Part shown: positions 16,283-25,090 of the stretch, one piece after another
Numbering within the stretch: position 1 is the first letter of the stretch
How the letters are laid out: every line of letters begins with the position of its first letter
From: Paracraurococcus sp049315625
GTDB lineage: Bacteria; Pseudomonadota; Alphaproteobacteria; Acetobacterales; Acetobacteraceae
Reading direction: 5' to 3'
Length of the DNA: 38,852 bases
Assembly (NCBI GenBank): GCA_049315625.1
Contig: JBMOJU010000007.1
Location: 1 to 38,852 of the forward strand
Position numbers and translations under genes: made by a program
Notes under the pieces: generated by a model
Seen by the model: only the letters and a program-made list of their open reading frames with translations
Databases searched by the model: none
Told to the model about the DNA's origin: nothing

Positions 16283-16355
16283 CGCGTAATCCTCGGTTCG
16301 GTGCGATGGTGGCGCGCGTCTTGCAAACCCCGCAAGCCCGCCCGGATGAACAACC

Positions 16356-17318
16356 ATGCCGACACGCCGCGCCCTGCTTGCCACGCCCCTGCTGGCCGCG
16401 CCCGCCCTGGCGCAGGACCGCTTCCCCAGCCGCCCGATCCGGCTGGTGATCCCGGTCGCCGTCGCCGGCGTCACCGACATCGTCGGCCGCATCCTGGCCG
16501 ATGCCATGGGCCCGCTGCTCGGCCGGCCGGTGGTGCCGGAAAACATCGTCGGCGCCGCCAGCACGGTCGGCGCACTGGCCTTTCAGCGCGCGCCGGCGGA
16601 TGGCCATACGCTGTTCATCGCAACCAACAACCACGCGGTGATGAAGTCGCTCTATCCGCAATTCCCGCATGACCCGGTTACGGAGTTCGTCCCCCTCGCG
16701 CTGGTTGCGCGGCAGCCCTTCATCCTGGCGGTGAACCCGGATGTCCCGGCGCAGGACGTCGCCGGCCTGCTCGCCTGGCTGAAGCAGCAGGGGGAGGCGG
16801 CGAATTACGGCGCCACCAATACCGGCGGCAGCAACCACATGGCCGGCGAATTGCTGCGCCAGCGCGCCGGCGTCACCTTCACCATCGTGCCCTACCGGGC
16901 CGCCGCCGCTTCGGTGCAGGACCTGGTCGCCGGCCGCGTGCAGCTCACGATCGACAGCCCGACCATGATCCTGCCGCTGATGCGGGATGGCCGGCTGCGC
17001 GGCCTTGGCGTCTCCACCGCCACCCGCTCCGCCATCGCGCCCGGGCTGCCGAGCCTGGCCGAGGCCGGTGTCGCCGGCTACGACATGATGGTCTGGCAGG
17101 TGCTGTTCGCCCGCCCGGGCACGCCGCCGGACGTGGTCGCCACACTGGTCGAGGCGGCGCGGAAGGCGCTGGCCGACCCGGCCGTGCAGCAGCGCCTGGC
17201 CGCGGCGGGCTGCGAGACCTGGCCCGACCCCTCCCCCGCCGCCGCGGCTTCGCTGGTGCAGGCGGAGATCGCCCGCTGGACCCCGATCGTCGCGGCGATG
17301 AACCTCAATCCAGCCTGA
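16356..17318 (+). CDS. Bug/TctC-family binding protein, upstream of the lva-like cluster
   Basis: 320 residues. The signal peptide is short (MPTRRALLATPLLAAPALAQ), then the mature start FPSRPIRLVIPVAVAGVTDIVGR, an ENIVGAASTVGALA segment, and the second-lobe YRAAAASVQDLVAGRVQ. The protein should be a periplasmic receptor for a carboxylate. The GGG of the ligand-binding GGG(T)D loop common in the family is replaced by AVAGVTD, which may alter specificity. The gene is the first of the plus-strand run that continues with the SDR, so it may supply the substrate of that pathway. The ribosome site is weak. It is divergent from the NMT1-like gene. Confidence 0.88.
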   Translation: MPTRRALLATPLLAAPALAQDRFPSRPIRLVIPVAVAGVTDIVGRILADAMGPLLGRPVVPENIVGAASTVGALAFQRAPADGHTLFIATNNHAVMKSLYPQFPHDPVTEFVPLALVARQPFILAVNPDVPAQDVAGLLAWLKQQGEAANYGATNTGGSNHMAGELLRQRAGVTFTIVPYRAAAASVQDLVAGRVQLTIDSPTMILPLMRDGRLRGLGVSTATRSAIAPGLPSLAEAGVAGYDMMVWQVLFARPGTPPDVVATLVEAARKALADPAVQQRLAAAGCETWPDPSPAAAASLVQAEIARWTPIVAAMNLNPA

Positions 17319-17387
17319 CTTGCCGGGCCGCCCCGCCGGGTGTCAATTGCCGCCCCGCAACCCACCGGGGAGGAAACGCGGCGCACC

Positions 17388-18158
17388 ATGATGGATCCGG
17401 CCCAGCTTTTCTCGCTCGGCGGCGCGACCGCGCTCGTCACAGGTGCCTCCGGCGCGCTCGGCGCGCATTTCGCCCGCGTGCTGCACGCCGCCGGCGCGAA
17501 TGTCGTCCTCGCGGCACGCCGGACGGAGGCCCTGGACGCGCTGGCCGCCGAACTCGGCGCGCATGCCGCCGCCGTCCCGCTGGACGTGACGGACGGCGCC
17601 GCGGTCGCCCGCGCCTTCGATGCGGCGGAGGCCGCCTTCGGCGCGCCCTGCGACATCATCGTGAACAATGCCGGCATCGCCGTCTCCCGCCCCGTGCTGC
17701 AGCAGACGGAAGCGGATTGGGACAGCGTGCTGGACGTCAACCTGCGCGGCTGTTTCCTGGTGGCGACCGAGGGCGCGCGCCGCTTGGTGGCGGCGAAGCG
17801 CGGCGGCAGCATCGTCAACATCGCCTCGATCGGCGGCCTGCGCATCCTGCAGGGCGTGGTCGGCTACACCGCATCGAAGGCCGGGCTGGTGCAGCTGACG
17901 AAGCAGATGGCGGTGGAACTCGCGCGCTACGGCATCCGCGTCAACGCGCTCTGCCCAGGCTATGTCGAGACGCCGATCAACACCGAATTCTTCGCCTCCG
18001 AGGCCGGCCAGGCCGTGGTGCGGCGGGTGCCGCAACGCCGGCTCGGCCAGCCCGATGACCTGACCGGCCCGCTGCTGCTGCTTGCCTCCGCCGCCGGCGC
18101 GCACATGACCGGCGCGGCGCTGGTGGTGGATGGCGGCCATTCCGTGAACCCGCTGTAG
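17388..18158 (+). CDS. SDR-family dehydrogenase (LvaD-like position)
   Basis: 256 residues of the classical short-chain dehydrogenase/reductase type. Cofactor motif TGASGALG at 18-25, NNAG at 93-96, catalytic S147, Y160 and K164 (GYTASK). The C-terminus ends VVDGGHSVNPL as in many 3-oxoacyl or 3-hydroxyacyl reductases. ATG at 17388 has GGGAGGAAA about 11 bases upstream; a GTG at 17340 is possible but not supported. In the context of the neighbouring kinase and acyl-CoA dehydrogenase it could interconvert a keto and hydroxy acid or its CoA ester, as LvaD does for levulinyl-CoA. That role is inferred from context only. Confidence 0.9.
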   Translation: MMDPAQLFSLGGATALVTGASGALGAHFARVLHAAGANVVLAARRTEALDALAAELGAHAAAVPLDVTDGAAVARAFDAAEAAFGAPCDIIVNNAGIAVSRPVLQQTEADWDSVLDVNLRGCFLVATEGARRLVAAKRGGSIVNIASIGGLRILQGVVGYTASKAGLVQLTKQMAVELARYGIRVNALCPGYVETPINTEFFASEAGQAVVRRVPQRRLGQPDDLTGPLLLLASAAGAHMTGAALVVDGGHSVNPL

Positions 18159-18225
18159 ATCGCATCGCCGGAGGTCGGCACGACCGAAGGCGTGAATCCG
18201 ATCGCTCAAACACAGGACTGCATCG

Positions 18226-19431
18226 ATGGACTTCGCCCTGTCGCCCGAGATCGACGAACTCCGCCTGCGCATCCGCGCCTATGTCGACGAACGCATCATC
18301 CCGCTGGAAGCCGACCCGGCGAGCTACGACGAGCACGAGAACATCGCGAAGCCGCTGCTGGAGACGCTGCGCGCCGAGGTGAAGGCGAAGGGCCTCTGGG
18401 CGCTGAACATGCCACAGGAACGCGGCGGCGGCGGGCAGAACATGGTCTGCCTCGCCGCCTGCTACGAGGAGATGAACCGCTCCATCTTCGGCCCCGTGGT
18501 CTTCCACGGCGCCGCGCCGGACGACGGCAACATGCGCCTGCTGAACATGGTGGGAACCGAGGCGCAGAAGGAACGCTGGCTGCAGCCGATCATCGACGGC
18601 AAGGTCCAGAGCGCCTTCGCCATGACCGAGCCCGATGGCTGCGGCAGCGATCCCTCCATGACCTATACGCGCGCCGAGCGCGTCGGCGACCGCTGGCGCA
18701 TTTACGGCCGCAAGCACTACATCACCGGCGCGGAATCGGCGAAGCACTTCATCCTGATGGCCCGCACCGGCGAGGATGACCGCAACGGCCTGACCGCCTT
18801 CCTGTTCCACGCCGACCAGCCCGGCTGGCGCATCATCCGCCGCATCCCGATCATGGGGCCGGAGGAACATGGCGGCCATTGCGAGCTGGAATTCGACGGT
18901 CTGGAGATCACCGACGACAACGTGCTGATGAAGGTCGGCGACGGCCTCCGCGCCACCCAGATCCGCCTCGGCCCGGCGCGGCTGACGCACTGCATGCGCT
19001 GGACCGGCATGGGCCGCCGCGCGCTGGAGATCGCCATGGCGCGGATCGAGGTCCGCAAGGCCTTCGGCGCCAAGCTGATCGAGAAGGAGAGCGTGCAGCA
19101 GATGATCGGCCAGGCGGCGATGGAGCTCGACATCGGCCGGCTGCTGACCATGCGCGCCGCCTGGCTGCTGGACAATGGCAGCCTCGCGCGGAAGGAAATC
19201 TCCATGGCCAAGGTCGTGGTGGCCGACGCGCTGCACAAGGCGGTGGACACCTCGCTGCAACTGCTCGGCGCGCGCGGCTACTCCAAGGACACGCCGGTCG
19301 AGTGGATGTACCGCTACGCCCGCCAGGCGCGGCTGGTGGATGGCGCGAGTGAGGTGCACCGGATGGTGCTGACCAACTTCCTCCGCCGCCAGGGCAGCGA
19401 TTTCTTCTCGTGGGGCGCCGGGCGTGGATGA
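18226..19431 (+). CDS. Acyl-CoA dehydrogenase, ACAD10/11-like (LvaC-like position)
   Basis: 401 residues with the full FAD-dependent acyl-CoA dehydrogenase architecture. FAMTEPDGCGSDPS is the flavin and substrate loop. At the position of the catalytic base, where medium-chain enzymes have YEGTS, the sequence is VDGASEVH (D372), the aspartate form known from ACAD10, ACAD11 and their bacterial relatives. Those enzymes work with an aminoglycoside-phosphotransferase-like kinase to take the phosphate off 4-phosphoacyl-CoA. Exactly such a kinase follows, overlapping by 8 bases. So it may act on a phosphorylated acyl-CoA rather than a plain one. The ribosome site before the ATG is weak. Confidence 0.92.
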   Translation: MDFALSPEIDELRLRIRAYVDERIIPLEADPASYDEHENIAKPLLETLRAEVKAKGLWALNMPQERGGGGQNMVCLAACYEEMNRSIFGPVVFHGAAPDDGNMRLLNMVGTEAQKERWLQPIIDGKVQSAFAMTEPDGCGSDPSMTYTRAERVGDRWRIYGRKHYITGAESAKHFILMARTGEDDRNGLTAFLFHADQPGWRIIRRIPIMGPEEHGGHCELEFDGLEITDDNVLMKVGDGLRATQIRLGPARLTHCMRWTGMGRRALEIAMARIEVRKAFGAKLIEKESVQQMIGQAAMELDIGRLLTMRAAWLLDNGSLARKEISMAKVVVADALHKAVDTSLQLLGARGYSKDTPVEWMYRYARQARLVDGASEVHRMVLTNFLRRQGSDFFSWGAGRG

Positions 19432-20407
19432 GGCCGCCCGCGCGCGCCTGACCGAATGGCTGCGCGCCGCAGCCGGGGCGCCCGTCGCCATCACCGGCAT
19501 GGGGCTGCTCTCGGGCGGCGCGGTGCAGCAGAACTGGGCGCTGGACGTCACGCTGGACAGCGCGGCGCAGCGCTGGGTACTGCGCACGGACAATGCCGCG
19601 GTGCTGGCGGTGTCCCTGCCGCGCACCGCGGAATACGCGCTGCTGCGCGCCGCGCATGCCGCCGGCGTCGCGGTCCCGGCGCCGCTGTTCTGCTGCGAGG
19701 ACCGCGGCGTCACCGGCGCGCCCTTCTTCGTCATGCAGCGCGTCGAAGGCATAGCCGCCGGCCACCGCCTGGTGCGCGCCGCGCAGGGCGATGCGCTGGC
19801 AGCGGGCCTCGGCCGCGAGCTCGCCCGCATCCACGCCATCGTCCCACCGCGCGCCGACCTGCCCTTCCTCGGCGCGCCGCCTTCCGATGCGCACACCGCC
19901 TTCATCGCCGCCCAGCGCGCCGCACTGGATGCCGCCGGCACGCCGCGGCCGGTGCTGGAATGGGGGCTGCGCCACCTGGAGCGCAGCGCGCCGCCACCGG
20001 GCGACGTGGTGCTGAACCACAACGACTTCCGCACCGGCAACTACATGGCGCAGGGCGACCAGGTCTCGGCGATCCTCGACTGGGAATTCGCCGCCTGGGG
20101 TGACCCGCATGCCGATATGGGCTGGTTCTGCGCGCCCTGCTGGCGCTTCGGCGCCCTGGCAGCGGAAGCCGGCGGCATCGGCCCGCGCGCTGCCTTCTAC
20201 GCGGCGTACGAGGCGACCAGCGGCCGCGCCGTGCAGCATGAGCGCGTGCTGTGGTGGGAACTGGCCGCGACCGTCCGCTGGGCCGTCGTCGCCGCCGACC
20301 AGGGCGGCCGGCACCTGCGCGGCGACACCAGCCTGGAACTCGCGCTGACCAGCCACATCGTGCCGGAGCTGGAGATGGACGTGCTGCGCATGACGGGGAT
20401 CGGCTGA
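19424..20407 (+). CDS. APH-like phosphotransferase (LvaA-like acyl-CoA hydroxyl kinase)
   Basis: 327 residues with GTG start inside the end of the dehydrogenase gene. It has the protein-kinase-like fold of aminoglycoside phosphotransferases: Brenner motif LNHNDFRTGN (H199, catalytic D201, N206) and metal-binding ILDWEF (D219). In animals this domain is fused in front of the ACAD domain in ACAD10 and ACAD11; in P. putida LvaA phosphorylates 4-hydroxyvaleryl-CoA. An antibiotic-resistance role is unlikely given the operon. Its stop overlaps the start of the small DUF6285-like gene in TGATG. Confidence 0.9.
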   Translation: MDEAARARLTEWLRAAAGAPVAITGMGLLSGGAVQQNWALDVTLDSAAQRWVLRTDNAAVLAVSLPRTAEYALLRAAHAAGVAVPAPLFCCEDRGVTGAPFFVMQRVEGIAAGHRLVRAAQGDALAAGLGRELARIHAIVPPRADLPFLGAPPSDAHTAFIAAQRAALDAAGTPRPVLEWGLRHLERSAPPPGDVVLNHNDFRTGNYMAQGDQVSAILDWEFAAWGDPHADMGWFCAPCWRFGALAAEAGGIGPRAAFYAAYEATSGRAVQHERVLWWELAATVRWAVVAADQGGRHLRGDTSLELALTSHIVPELEMDVLRMTGIG

Positions 20408-20769
20408 TGCTGGAAACGCCGGACGGTGCCAACCTTTTGGATACGGCACGCGACGTGCTGCTGCGCGACCTGCTGCCGCATCTGCCGGAGGCGCAGCGCT
20501 TCCACGCCCGCATGGTCGCCAACGCCATGGCCATCGCGCGGCGTGAGGCGGCGGCCGACGACGCGCCCGCCATGATGGCCTTGCAGGACGCGCTCGGCGC
20601 CCCCGAAGGTGCGGCGGCGGCGCTGCTGGCCCGCCTGGCGCGCGAGATCCGCGTCGGTGCGCATGATCCCGCCACCACACGCCACGAAGCGGTCGCCGCG
20701 GCGTTGCTGGCGCTGACCCGGCTGCGCTGCGGCGTCAGCGCGCCGCGCGCGCTCGGCACGGCGGGATAG
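20407..20769 (+). CDS. DUF6285-like small protein (LvaB-like position)
   Basis: 120 residues, alpha-helical, with the pattern of DUF6285 proteins as I recall them (LLDTARDVLLRDLLPHL, then RFHARMVANAMAIARREA). It is translationally coupled to the kinase. In the P. putida lva operon the small protein LvaB follows the kinase LvaA and is required for its activity; this protein has a similar size and position. Whether LvaB itself falls in DUF6285 should be confirmed. No enzyme motif is visible, which fits an accessory subunit. Confidence 0.82.
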   Translation: MLETPDGANLLDTARDVLLRDLLPHLPEAQRFHARMVANAMAIARREAAADDAPAMMALQDALGAPEGAAAALLARLAREIRVGAHDPATTRHEAVAAALLALTRLRCGVSAPRALGTAG

Positions 20770-20780
20770 GAGAGAGGGCG

Positions 20781-22400
20781 ATGGACGATTTCAACACGCT
20801 GCCGCAACTGGCCGCGAATCACGTGCCGCTCTCGCCCATCTCCTTCCTGGCGCGGGCGGCGCGCATCTATCCGAAGCGCGTCGCCGTCATCCATGGCGCG
20901 CGGCGCCATACCTACGCGCAATTCGCCGAGCGCAGCCGGCGCCTGGCCGCCGCATTGCAGGGCGCCGGCATCCGCCCGGGCGACGTCGTCGCCATCCTGG
21001 CGCCGAACATCCCGGAGATGCTGGAAGCGCATTACGGCGTGCCCATGGCCGGCGCCGTGCTGCTGACCATCAACATCCGCCTCGATGCCGCGGCGATCGG
21101 CTTCATCCTGCAGCACAGCGGCGCGAAGCTGCTGCTGGTGGACCGCGAATTCACCGGCGTCGCCGGCGTGGCGCTGGCCGGCCTGGAGTCGCCGCCGCCG
21201 GTGGTCGACATCATCGACCCGGAAGCCCCTGCCGGCCCGCCGCTGGGGCCGATCGACTACGCCGCCTTCCTCGCCGGCGCCGACGGGTTCCTCGCCCCGC
21301 GGATGCCGGAGGATGAGTGGGAGGCGATCGCGCTCTCCTATACCTCCGGCACCACCGGCAACCCGAAGGGCGTCGTCACGCATCATCGCGGCGCCTACCT
21401 GAATGCCTGCGGCAATGCGCTGGCCTTCGCGCTGACACCGCGCAGCGTCTATCTCTGGACGCTGCCGATGTTCCACTGCAACGGCTGGACCTATACCTGG
21501 GCCGTCACCTTGCAGGGCGGCACCCATGTCTGCCTGCGCAGCGTGCGGCCGGAGGCGATCTTCGCCGCCATCGCCGAACACGGCGTGACGCATATGTGCG
21601 CCGCGCCCGTGGTGCTGACCATGCTGATCCACGCGCCCGATGCGGTGAAGCGCCGCCCGGCGGACCCTGTCGCCATCGCCACCGGCGGCGCCGCGCCGCC
21701 CTCCCCGGTGATCGCGCAGATGGAGCAGATGGGCTTCGCGGTGACGCATCTGTATGGCCTGACGGAATGCTACGGCCCGGCGACCATCTGCCTGTGGCAG
21801 CCGGGGCTGGAGGACATGCCACTGGAGGAGAAGGCCGCCTTCATGGCGCGGCAGGGCGTCAACCACCCGATGCTGGAAGAGGCGACGGTGCTCGACCCCG
21901 GCACCATGGCGCCGGTGGCGCGCGACGGCGCCACGCTGGGCGAGGTGATGCTGCGTGGGAACACCGTGATGAAGGGCTACCTGCGCAACCCGGCGGCGAA
22001 TGCCGAGGCCTTCGCCGGCGGCTGGTTCCACACCGGCGACCTCGGCGTGGTGCACGCCGATGGCTACATCGAGGTGAAGGACCGCGCCAAGGACATCGTG
22101 ATCTCGGGCGGCGAGAACGTCTCGACGCTGGAGGTGGAGGAGGTGCTCTATGCCCACCCCGCCATCATGGAAGCCGCGGTGGTGGCGCAGCCGGACGAGA
22201 AATGGGGCGAGGTGCCGCATGCCTTCGTCACGCCCGTGCCGGACGCGCCAGCCCCGACCGAGGCCGAGGTGATCGCCTGGTGCCGGCAGCGGCTGGCGCA
22301 TTTCAAATGCCCGAAGCGCGTCACCTTCGGGCCGCTGCCGAAGACCAGCACCGGCAAGATCCAGAAATTCGCGCTGCGCCAGCGGCTGCGCGCGGTGTAG
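20781..22400 (+). CDS. Acyl-CoA ligase (LvaE-like position)
   Basis: 539 residues of the ANL superfamily, AMP-forming acyl-CoA synthetase. P-loop SYTSGTTGNPKG (about 186-197), YGLTE, FHTGDLG, hinge region KDRAKDIVISGGENVS and catalytic lysine K526 (KTSTGKIQK). The closest types are medium- and short-chain fatty acid ligases. It would activate the imported acid to the CoA ester with ATP, the first step of the cluster. GGAGAGAGGG precedes the ATG, 11 bases after the small protein. Confidence 0.93.
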   Translation: MDDFNTLPQLAANHVPLSPISFLARAARIYPKRVAVIHGARRHTYAQFAERSRRLAAALQGAGIRPGDVVAILAPNIPEMLEAHYGVPMAGAVLLTINIRLDAAAIGFILQHSGAKLLLVDREFTGVAGVALAGLESPPPVVDIIDPEAPAGPPLGPIDYAAFLAGADGFLAPRMPEDEWEAIALSYTSGTTGNPKGVVTHHRGAYLNACGNALAFALTPRSVYLWTLPMFHCNGWTYTWAVTLQGGTHVCLRSVRPEAIFAAIAEHGVTHMCAAPVVLTMLIHAPDAVKRRPADPVAIATGGAAPPSPVIAQMEQMGFAVTHLYGLTECYGPATICLWQPGLEDMPLEEKAAFMARQGVNHPMLEEATVLDPGTMAPVARDGATLGEVMLRGNTVMKGYLRNPAANAEAFAGGWFHTGDLGVVHADGYIEVKDRAKDIVISGGENVSTLEVEEVLYAHPAIMEAAVVAQPDEKWGEVPHAFVTPVPDAPAPTEAEVIAWCRQRLAHFKCPKRVTFGPLPKTSTGKIQKFALRQRLRAV

Positions 22401-22428
22401 CCTGCCGGGAAATCCCCGGGAGGACACC

Positions 22429-23397
22429 ATGCGCCTTGGCCGCCGCAGCCTGCTCGCCGCCCCTGCCCTGCTCGCGCTGCCGGCGCGGGCGCAGGGCTGG
22501 GCGCCCGAACGGCCGGTGCGCATCCTGATCCCCTATACGCCGGGGGCGATCAACGATGCGCTCGGCCGGTTGGTCGGCGAGCGCTTCCAGGACCTGCTGG
22601 GCCAGCCAGGGCTGGTGGAGAACCGCCCCGGCGCCAGCGGCTCGCTCGCGCTCGCCGCGACGGCGCAGGCGGCACCGGATGGCCACACCATCGTCGTCGC
22701 CAATACCGCCAACCTCTGCATGAACCCCTTCCTCTTCGCCAATACCGGCTATGATTCGCGGAAGGACCTGGCGCCGATCGCGGTGGTGGCGCGGGTGATG
22801 AACGTGCTTGTGGTGAAGGCGGATGGCCCCCATCGCAGCGTGCCGGCGCTGATCGCCGCGGCCAAGGCCGACCCCGGCAAGCTCACCTTCGGCAGCTCCG
22901 GCGCCGGCAGCAGCCCGCATCTGGCCGCCGAATTGTTCAAGGCGAAGACCGGCGCCGACATCACCCATGTGCCCTACCGCGGCAGCGCGCCGGCGCAGGT
23001 CGATCTCGTCGCCGGGCGGCTGACCATGTCGATCGACAACCTGCCGAATGCGCTGGGCCATGTGCAGGAAGGCCGGCTGCGCGCGCTGGCGGTCACCGGC
23101 GCGGCGCGCGATCCGGCGCTACCCGAGGTGCCGACCTTCGGCGAACTCGGCTTCCCGGAAGTCGAGGTCTATGTCTGGTTCGGCTTCGTCGGCCCCGCGG
23201 CGCTCCCGGGCGCGATCCGCGACCGGCTGGCGGCGACGATCATCCGCATCGCCGAGGCGCCCGAGACGGCGGAGCGCATCCGCCGCGCCGGCGCCACGGT
23301 GTGGACCCGCGGGCCGGCGGAGATGGGTGCGCTGATCAACGACGAGCTGGAGAAATGGGGCACGGTGATCCGTGCCGCCAATCTCCGGATCGAGTAG
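22429..23397 (+). CDS. Bug/TctC-family binding protein, downstream end of the lva-like cluster
   Basis: 322 residues. Signal peptide MRLGRRSLLAAPALLALPAR with cleavage near ARA-Q. Landmarks: RILIPYTPGAINDALGR, ENRPGASGSLALAATAQA, THVPYRGSAPAQVDLVAGRL. It should be a periplasmic receptor. The start has GGGAGGACACC and lies 28 bases after the ligase, so it is the last gene of the same transcription unit. Together with the protein at 16356 it brackets the catabolic genes, which points to uptake of the pathway's substrate. Confidence 0.9.
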   Translation: MRLGRRSLLAAPALLALPARAQGWAPERPVRILIPYTPGAINDALGRLVGERFQDLLGQPGLVENRPGASGSLALAATAQAAPDGHTIVVANTANLCMNPFLFANTGYDSRKDLAPIAVVARVMNVLVVKADGPHRSVPALIAAAKADPGKLTFGSSGAGSSPHLAAELFKAKTGADITHVPYRGSAPAQVDLVAGRLTMSIDNLPNALGHVQEGRLRALAVTGAARDPALPEVPTFGELGFPEVEVYVWFGFVGPAALPGAIRDRLAATIIRIAEAPETAERIRRAGATVWTRGPAEMGALINDELEKWGTVIRAANLRIE

Positions 23398-23461
23398 GGG
23401 CGCCGTCCGGGCGGCCGATTCAGACCTCCGCGCCCTGCGGCGCTTCGGTCATCGGCGCGCC

Positions 23462-24958
23462 TCAGCCCGCCGCCACGTAGCCATAGGCCAGGTTGCTGCG
23501 CTCCCCGCCCGCCGCGGCGTAGTCGCGCTTCACGCGCGACACCGCGTCGTCCTCCAGACCGGCGCGCTTCTGGTCGTACTTGTACATCTTCGCCGAATTG
23601 CCGCTGAAGATCGCAGTCTTCACCGGCCCGTCGGCTTCGCCGAGCGGCGCGAAGCCGTGCTTCTTCTGCATGTCCTCGGGGATCTCCAGCCGCCGCAGCG
23701 CCTCGATCTGCCATTGCGGGCTGCCGGTCCAGACCGCATCCGTGCCCCACACCACGTGGTCGGCGCCGAGGCCCTTGACCAGCGTGCCCATCAGCGCCGC
23801 GGCCAGGCGCGGCTGCACCACCGTGGTCTGCGCGAAGATCTGGCCGAGATCGCCATAGACGTTGGAGACGCCGTACTTCGCCGGAATCTCTGCCAGGTCG
23901 CTGGTCCACTCCACGCGGCCGGTGCGGTCGAACTGCTCCAGCCCCATCTCCGCCGTGCCGCCGCCGGCGAAGCGGTAGGCGCTGTGGTAGACGACGAAGC
24001 GCATCTGCGGGAAATCCTTCGCCGCCTTCCCGACATCATCGACCTTTGCGTATTGAAGCAAATGCGGGAAGCGCGCCTCGATCGTCGGCGGGAACAGCCC
24101 CTTGTGGACGCAGACGATGTCGTGCCCCGCCTTCAGCAGCTTCTCGTAGAAGGGGTACATCAGCTTCTCGTCGTCCAGCCGCCAGGGCCATTGGGCGAGA
24201 TGCTTGTTGGTGTTGTCGCCGATCGTGTAGCCCTTGAAGCTGTCGGGCCTCAGCTCCTCGATCGCCTTGTCCACCGCCTCCAGCCAGCCGGGCTGGCCGG
24301 GGGTGAAGATGGCGTGGCTCATCGCCCGGCGGGTGCCGGCGGCGTCGTTGATCCGCTTGCGGGCGTCGAATTTCATCTGGTTGGTCAGGAACCAGTCCTG
24401 CGGCTCGTCGCTCGGGGCGCCGCTGATCAGCGCCACCTTGGTGTCGCTGTCGAGGAAGATCTCCTTGAACCAATTGGCGTATTTCAGGCTCTCGATGGTC
24501 TGCTCCTCCGGCTTCAGGGCCGGGTTCCAGCCGGCCTTGCCGACCGATTTGCGCATCTCGACGAAGCCCATGATGCGCGTGTCCTCGCGCAGGTAATGGG
24601 TGTGCACGTCCATGATGAACTGGTCGCGCAGCGCCGCGGCGCGCGCCTCGGCGCGGTCCTTCTCCTGCGCCTCGGCCCGGCTGACACCGAAGACCGGGCC
24701 GAAGACGTCGTTCATCGCGACGAAGGCCGCCGCCATGCCGGAGGCCGAGGCGAGGAAGCCGCGGCGGTCCAGCCCATGCCGCGCACCGATCTCGTCGGCC
24801 ATGTGCTTGATCCGCGCCTCGACCTGCTTCTGCTGCGCGGTCTGCGGAATGGGCGAGAACTCGTCCGAGGAGACGACCTGCGTCGGGATCGGCGAGCGGA
24901 ACATCGCCTCCTGCGCCGGCCGCAGCGCGGCGATCTCGTCATCCGTCAAAAACCCCAT
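23462..24958 (-). CDS. Tat-type amidohydrolase-2 family metal-dependent hydrolase
   Basis: 498 residues. An amidohydrolase-2 (ACMSD-like TIM barrel) domain starts at MDVHTHYL (H119, H121) and continues with VCVHKGL, VYHSAYRF and WGTDAVWTGSPQW, the last giving the metal aspartate. Members decarboxylate or hydrolyse aromatic or carboxylate compounds. Unusually, a twin-arginine and hydrophobic stretch (DRRGFLASASGMAAAF, residues 64-79) follows a 64-residue acidic and helical N-terminus, as if a Tat signal carried a long leader. The ATG with AGGGAGGATG upstream makes the long form likely. It converges on the Bug gene. Confidence 0.88.
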   Translation of the reverse strand: MGFLTDDEIAALRPAQEAMFRSPIPTQVVSSDEFSPIPQTAQQKQVEARIKHMADEIGARHGLDRRGFLASASGMAAAFVAMNDVFGPVFGVSRAEAQEKDRAEARAAALRDQFIMDVHTHYLREDTRIMGFVEMRKSVGKAGWNPALKPEEQTIESLKYANWFKEIFLDSDTKVALISGAPSDEPQDWFLTNQMKFDARKRINDAAGTRRAMSHAIFTPGQPGWLEAVDKAIEELRPDSFKGYTIGDNTNKHLAQWPWRLDDEKLMYPFYEKLLKAGHDIVCVHKGLFPPTIEARFPHLLQYAKVDDVGKAAKDFPQMRFVVYHSAYRFAGGGTAEMGLEQFDRTGRVEWTSDLAEIPAKYGVSNVYGDLGQIFAQTTVVQPRLAAALMGTLVKGLGADHVVWGTDAVWTGSPQWQIEALRRLEIPEDMQKKHGFAPLGEADGPVKTAIFSGNSAKMYKYDQKRAGLEDDAVSRVKRDYAAAGGERSNLAYGYVAAG

Positions 24959-25090
24959 GACATCCTCCCTGGCCCATCTTCCCGGCCGCAGCTTCCTGCG
25001 GGAGACGGCTTCGTTGCAAGCCCATTCCCGGCCTGCCGCCGCCGCCGGGCTGCGCTACCCTGCCTTGCCGAACGAAGGGGAGGACACGGC

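Noticed and set aside
19424..20407. Aminoglycoside resistance kinase
   Set aside because: The fold matches, but overlap with an ACAD10/11-like dehydrogenase and the small partner gene point to acyl-CoA metabolism.
23372..25090. Plus-strand extension upstream of the DUF169 protein
   Set aside because: It is antisense to the amidohydrolase; the GTG at 25091 has GGGGAGGA at the right distance and the family homology begins there.
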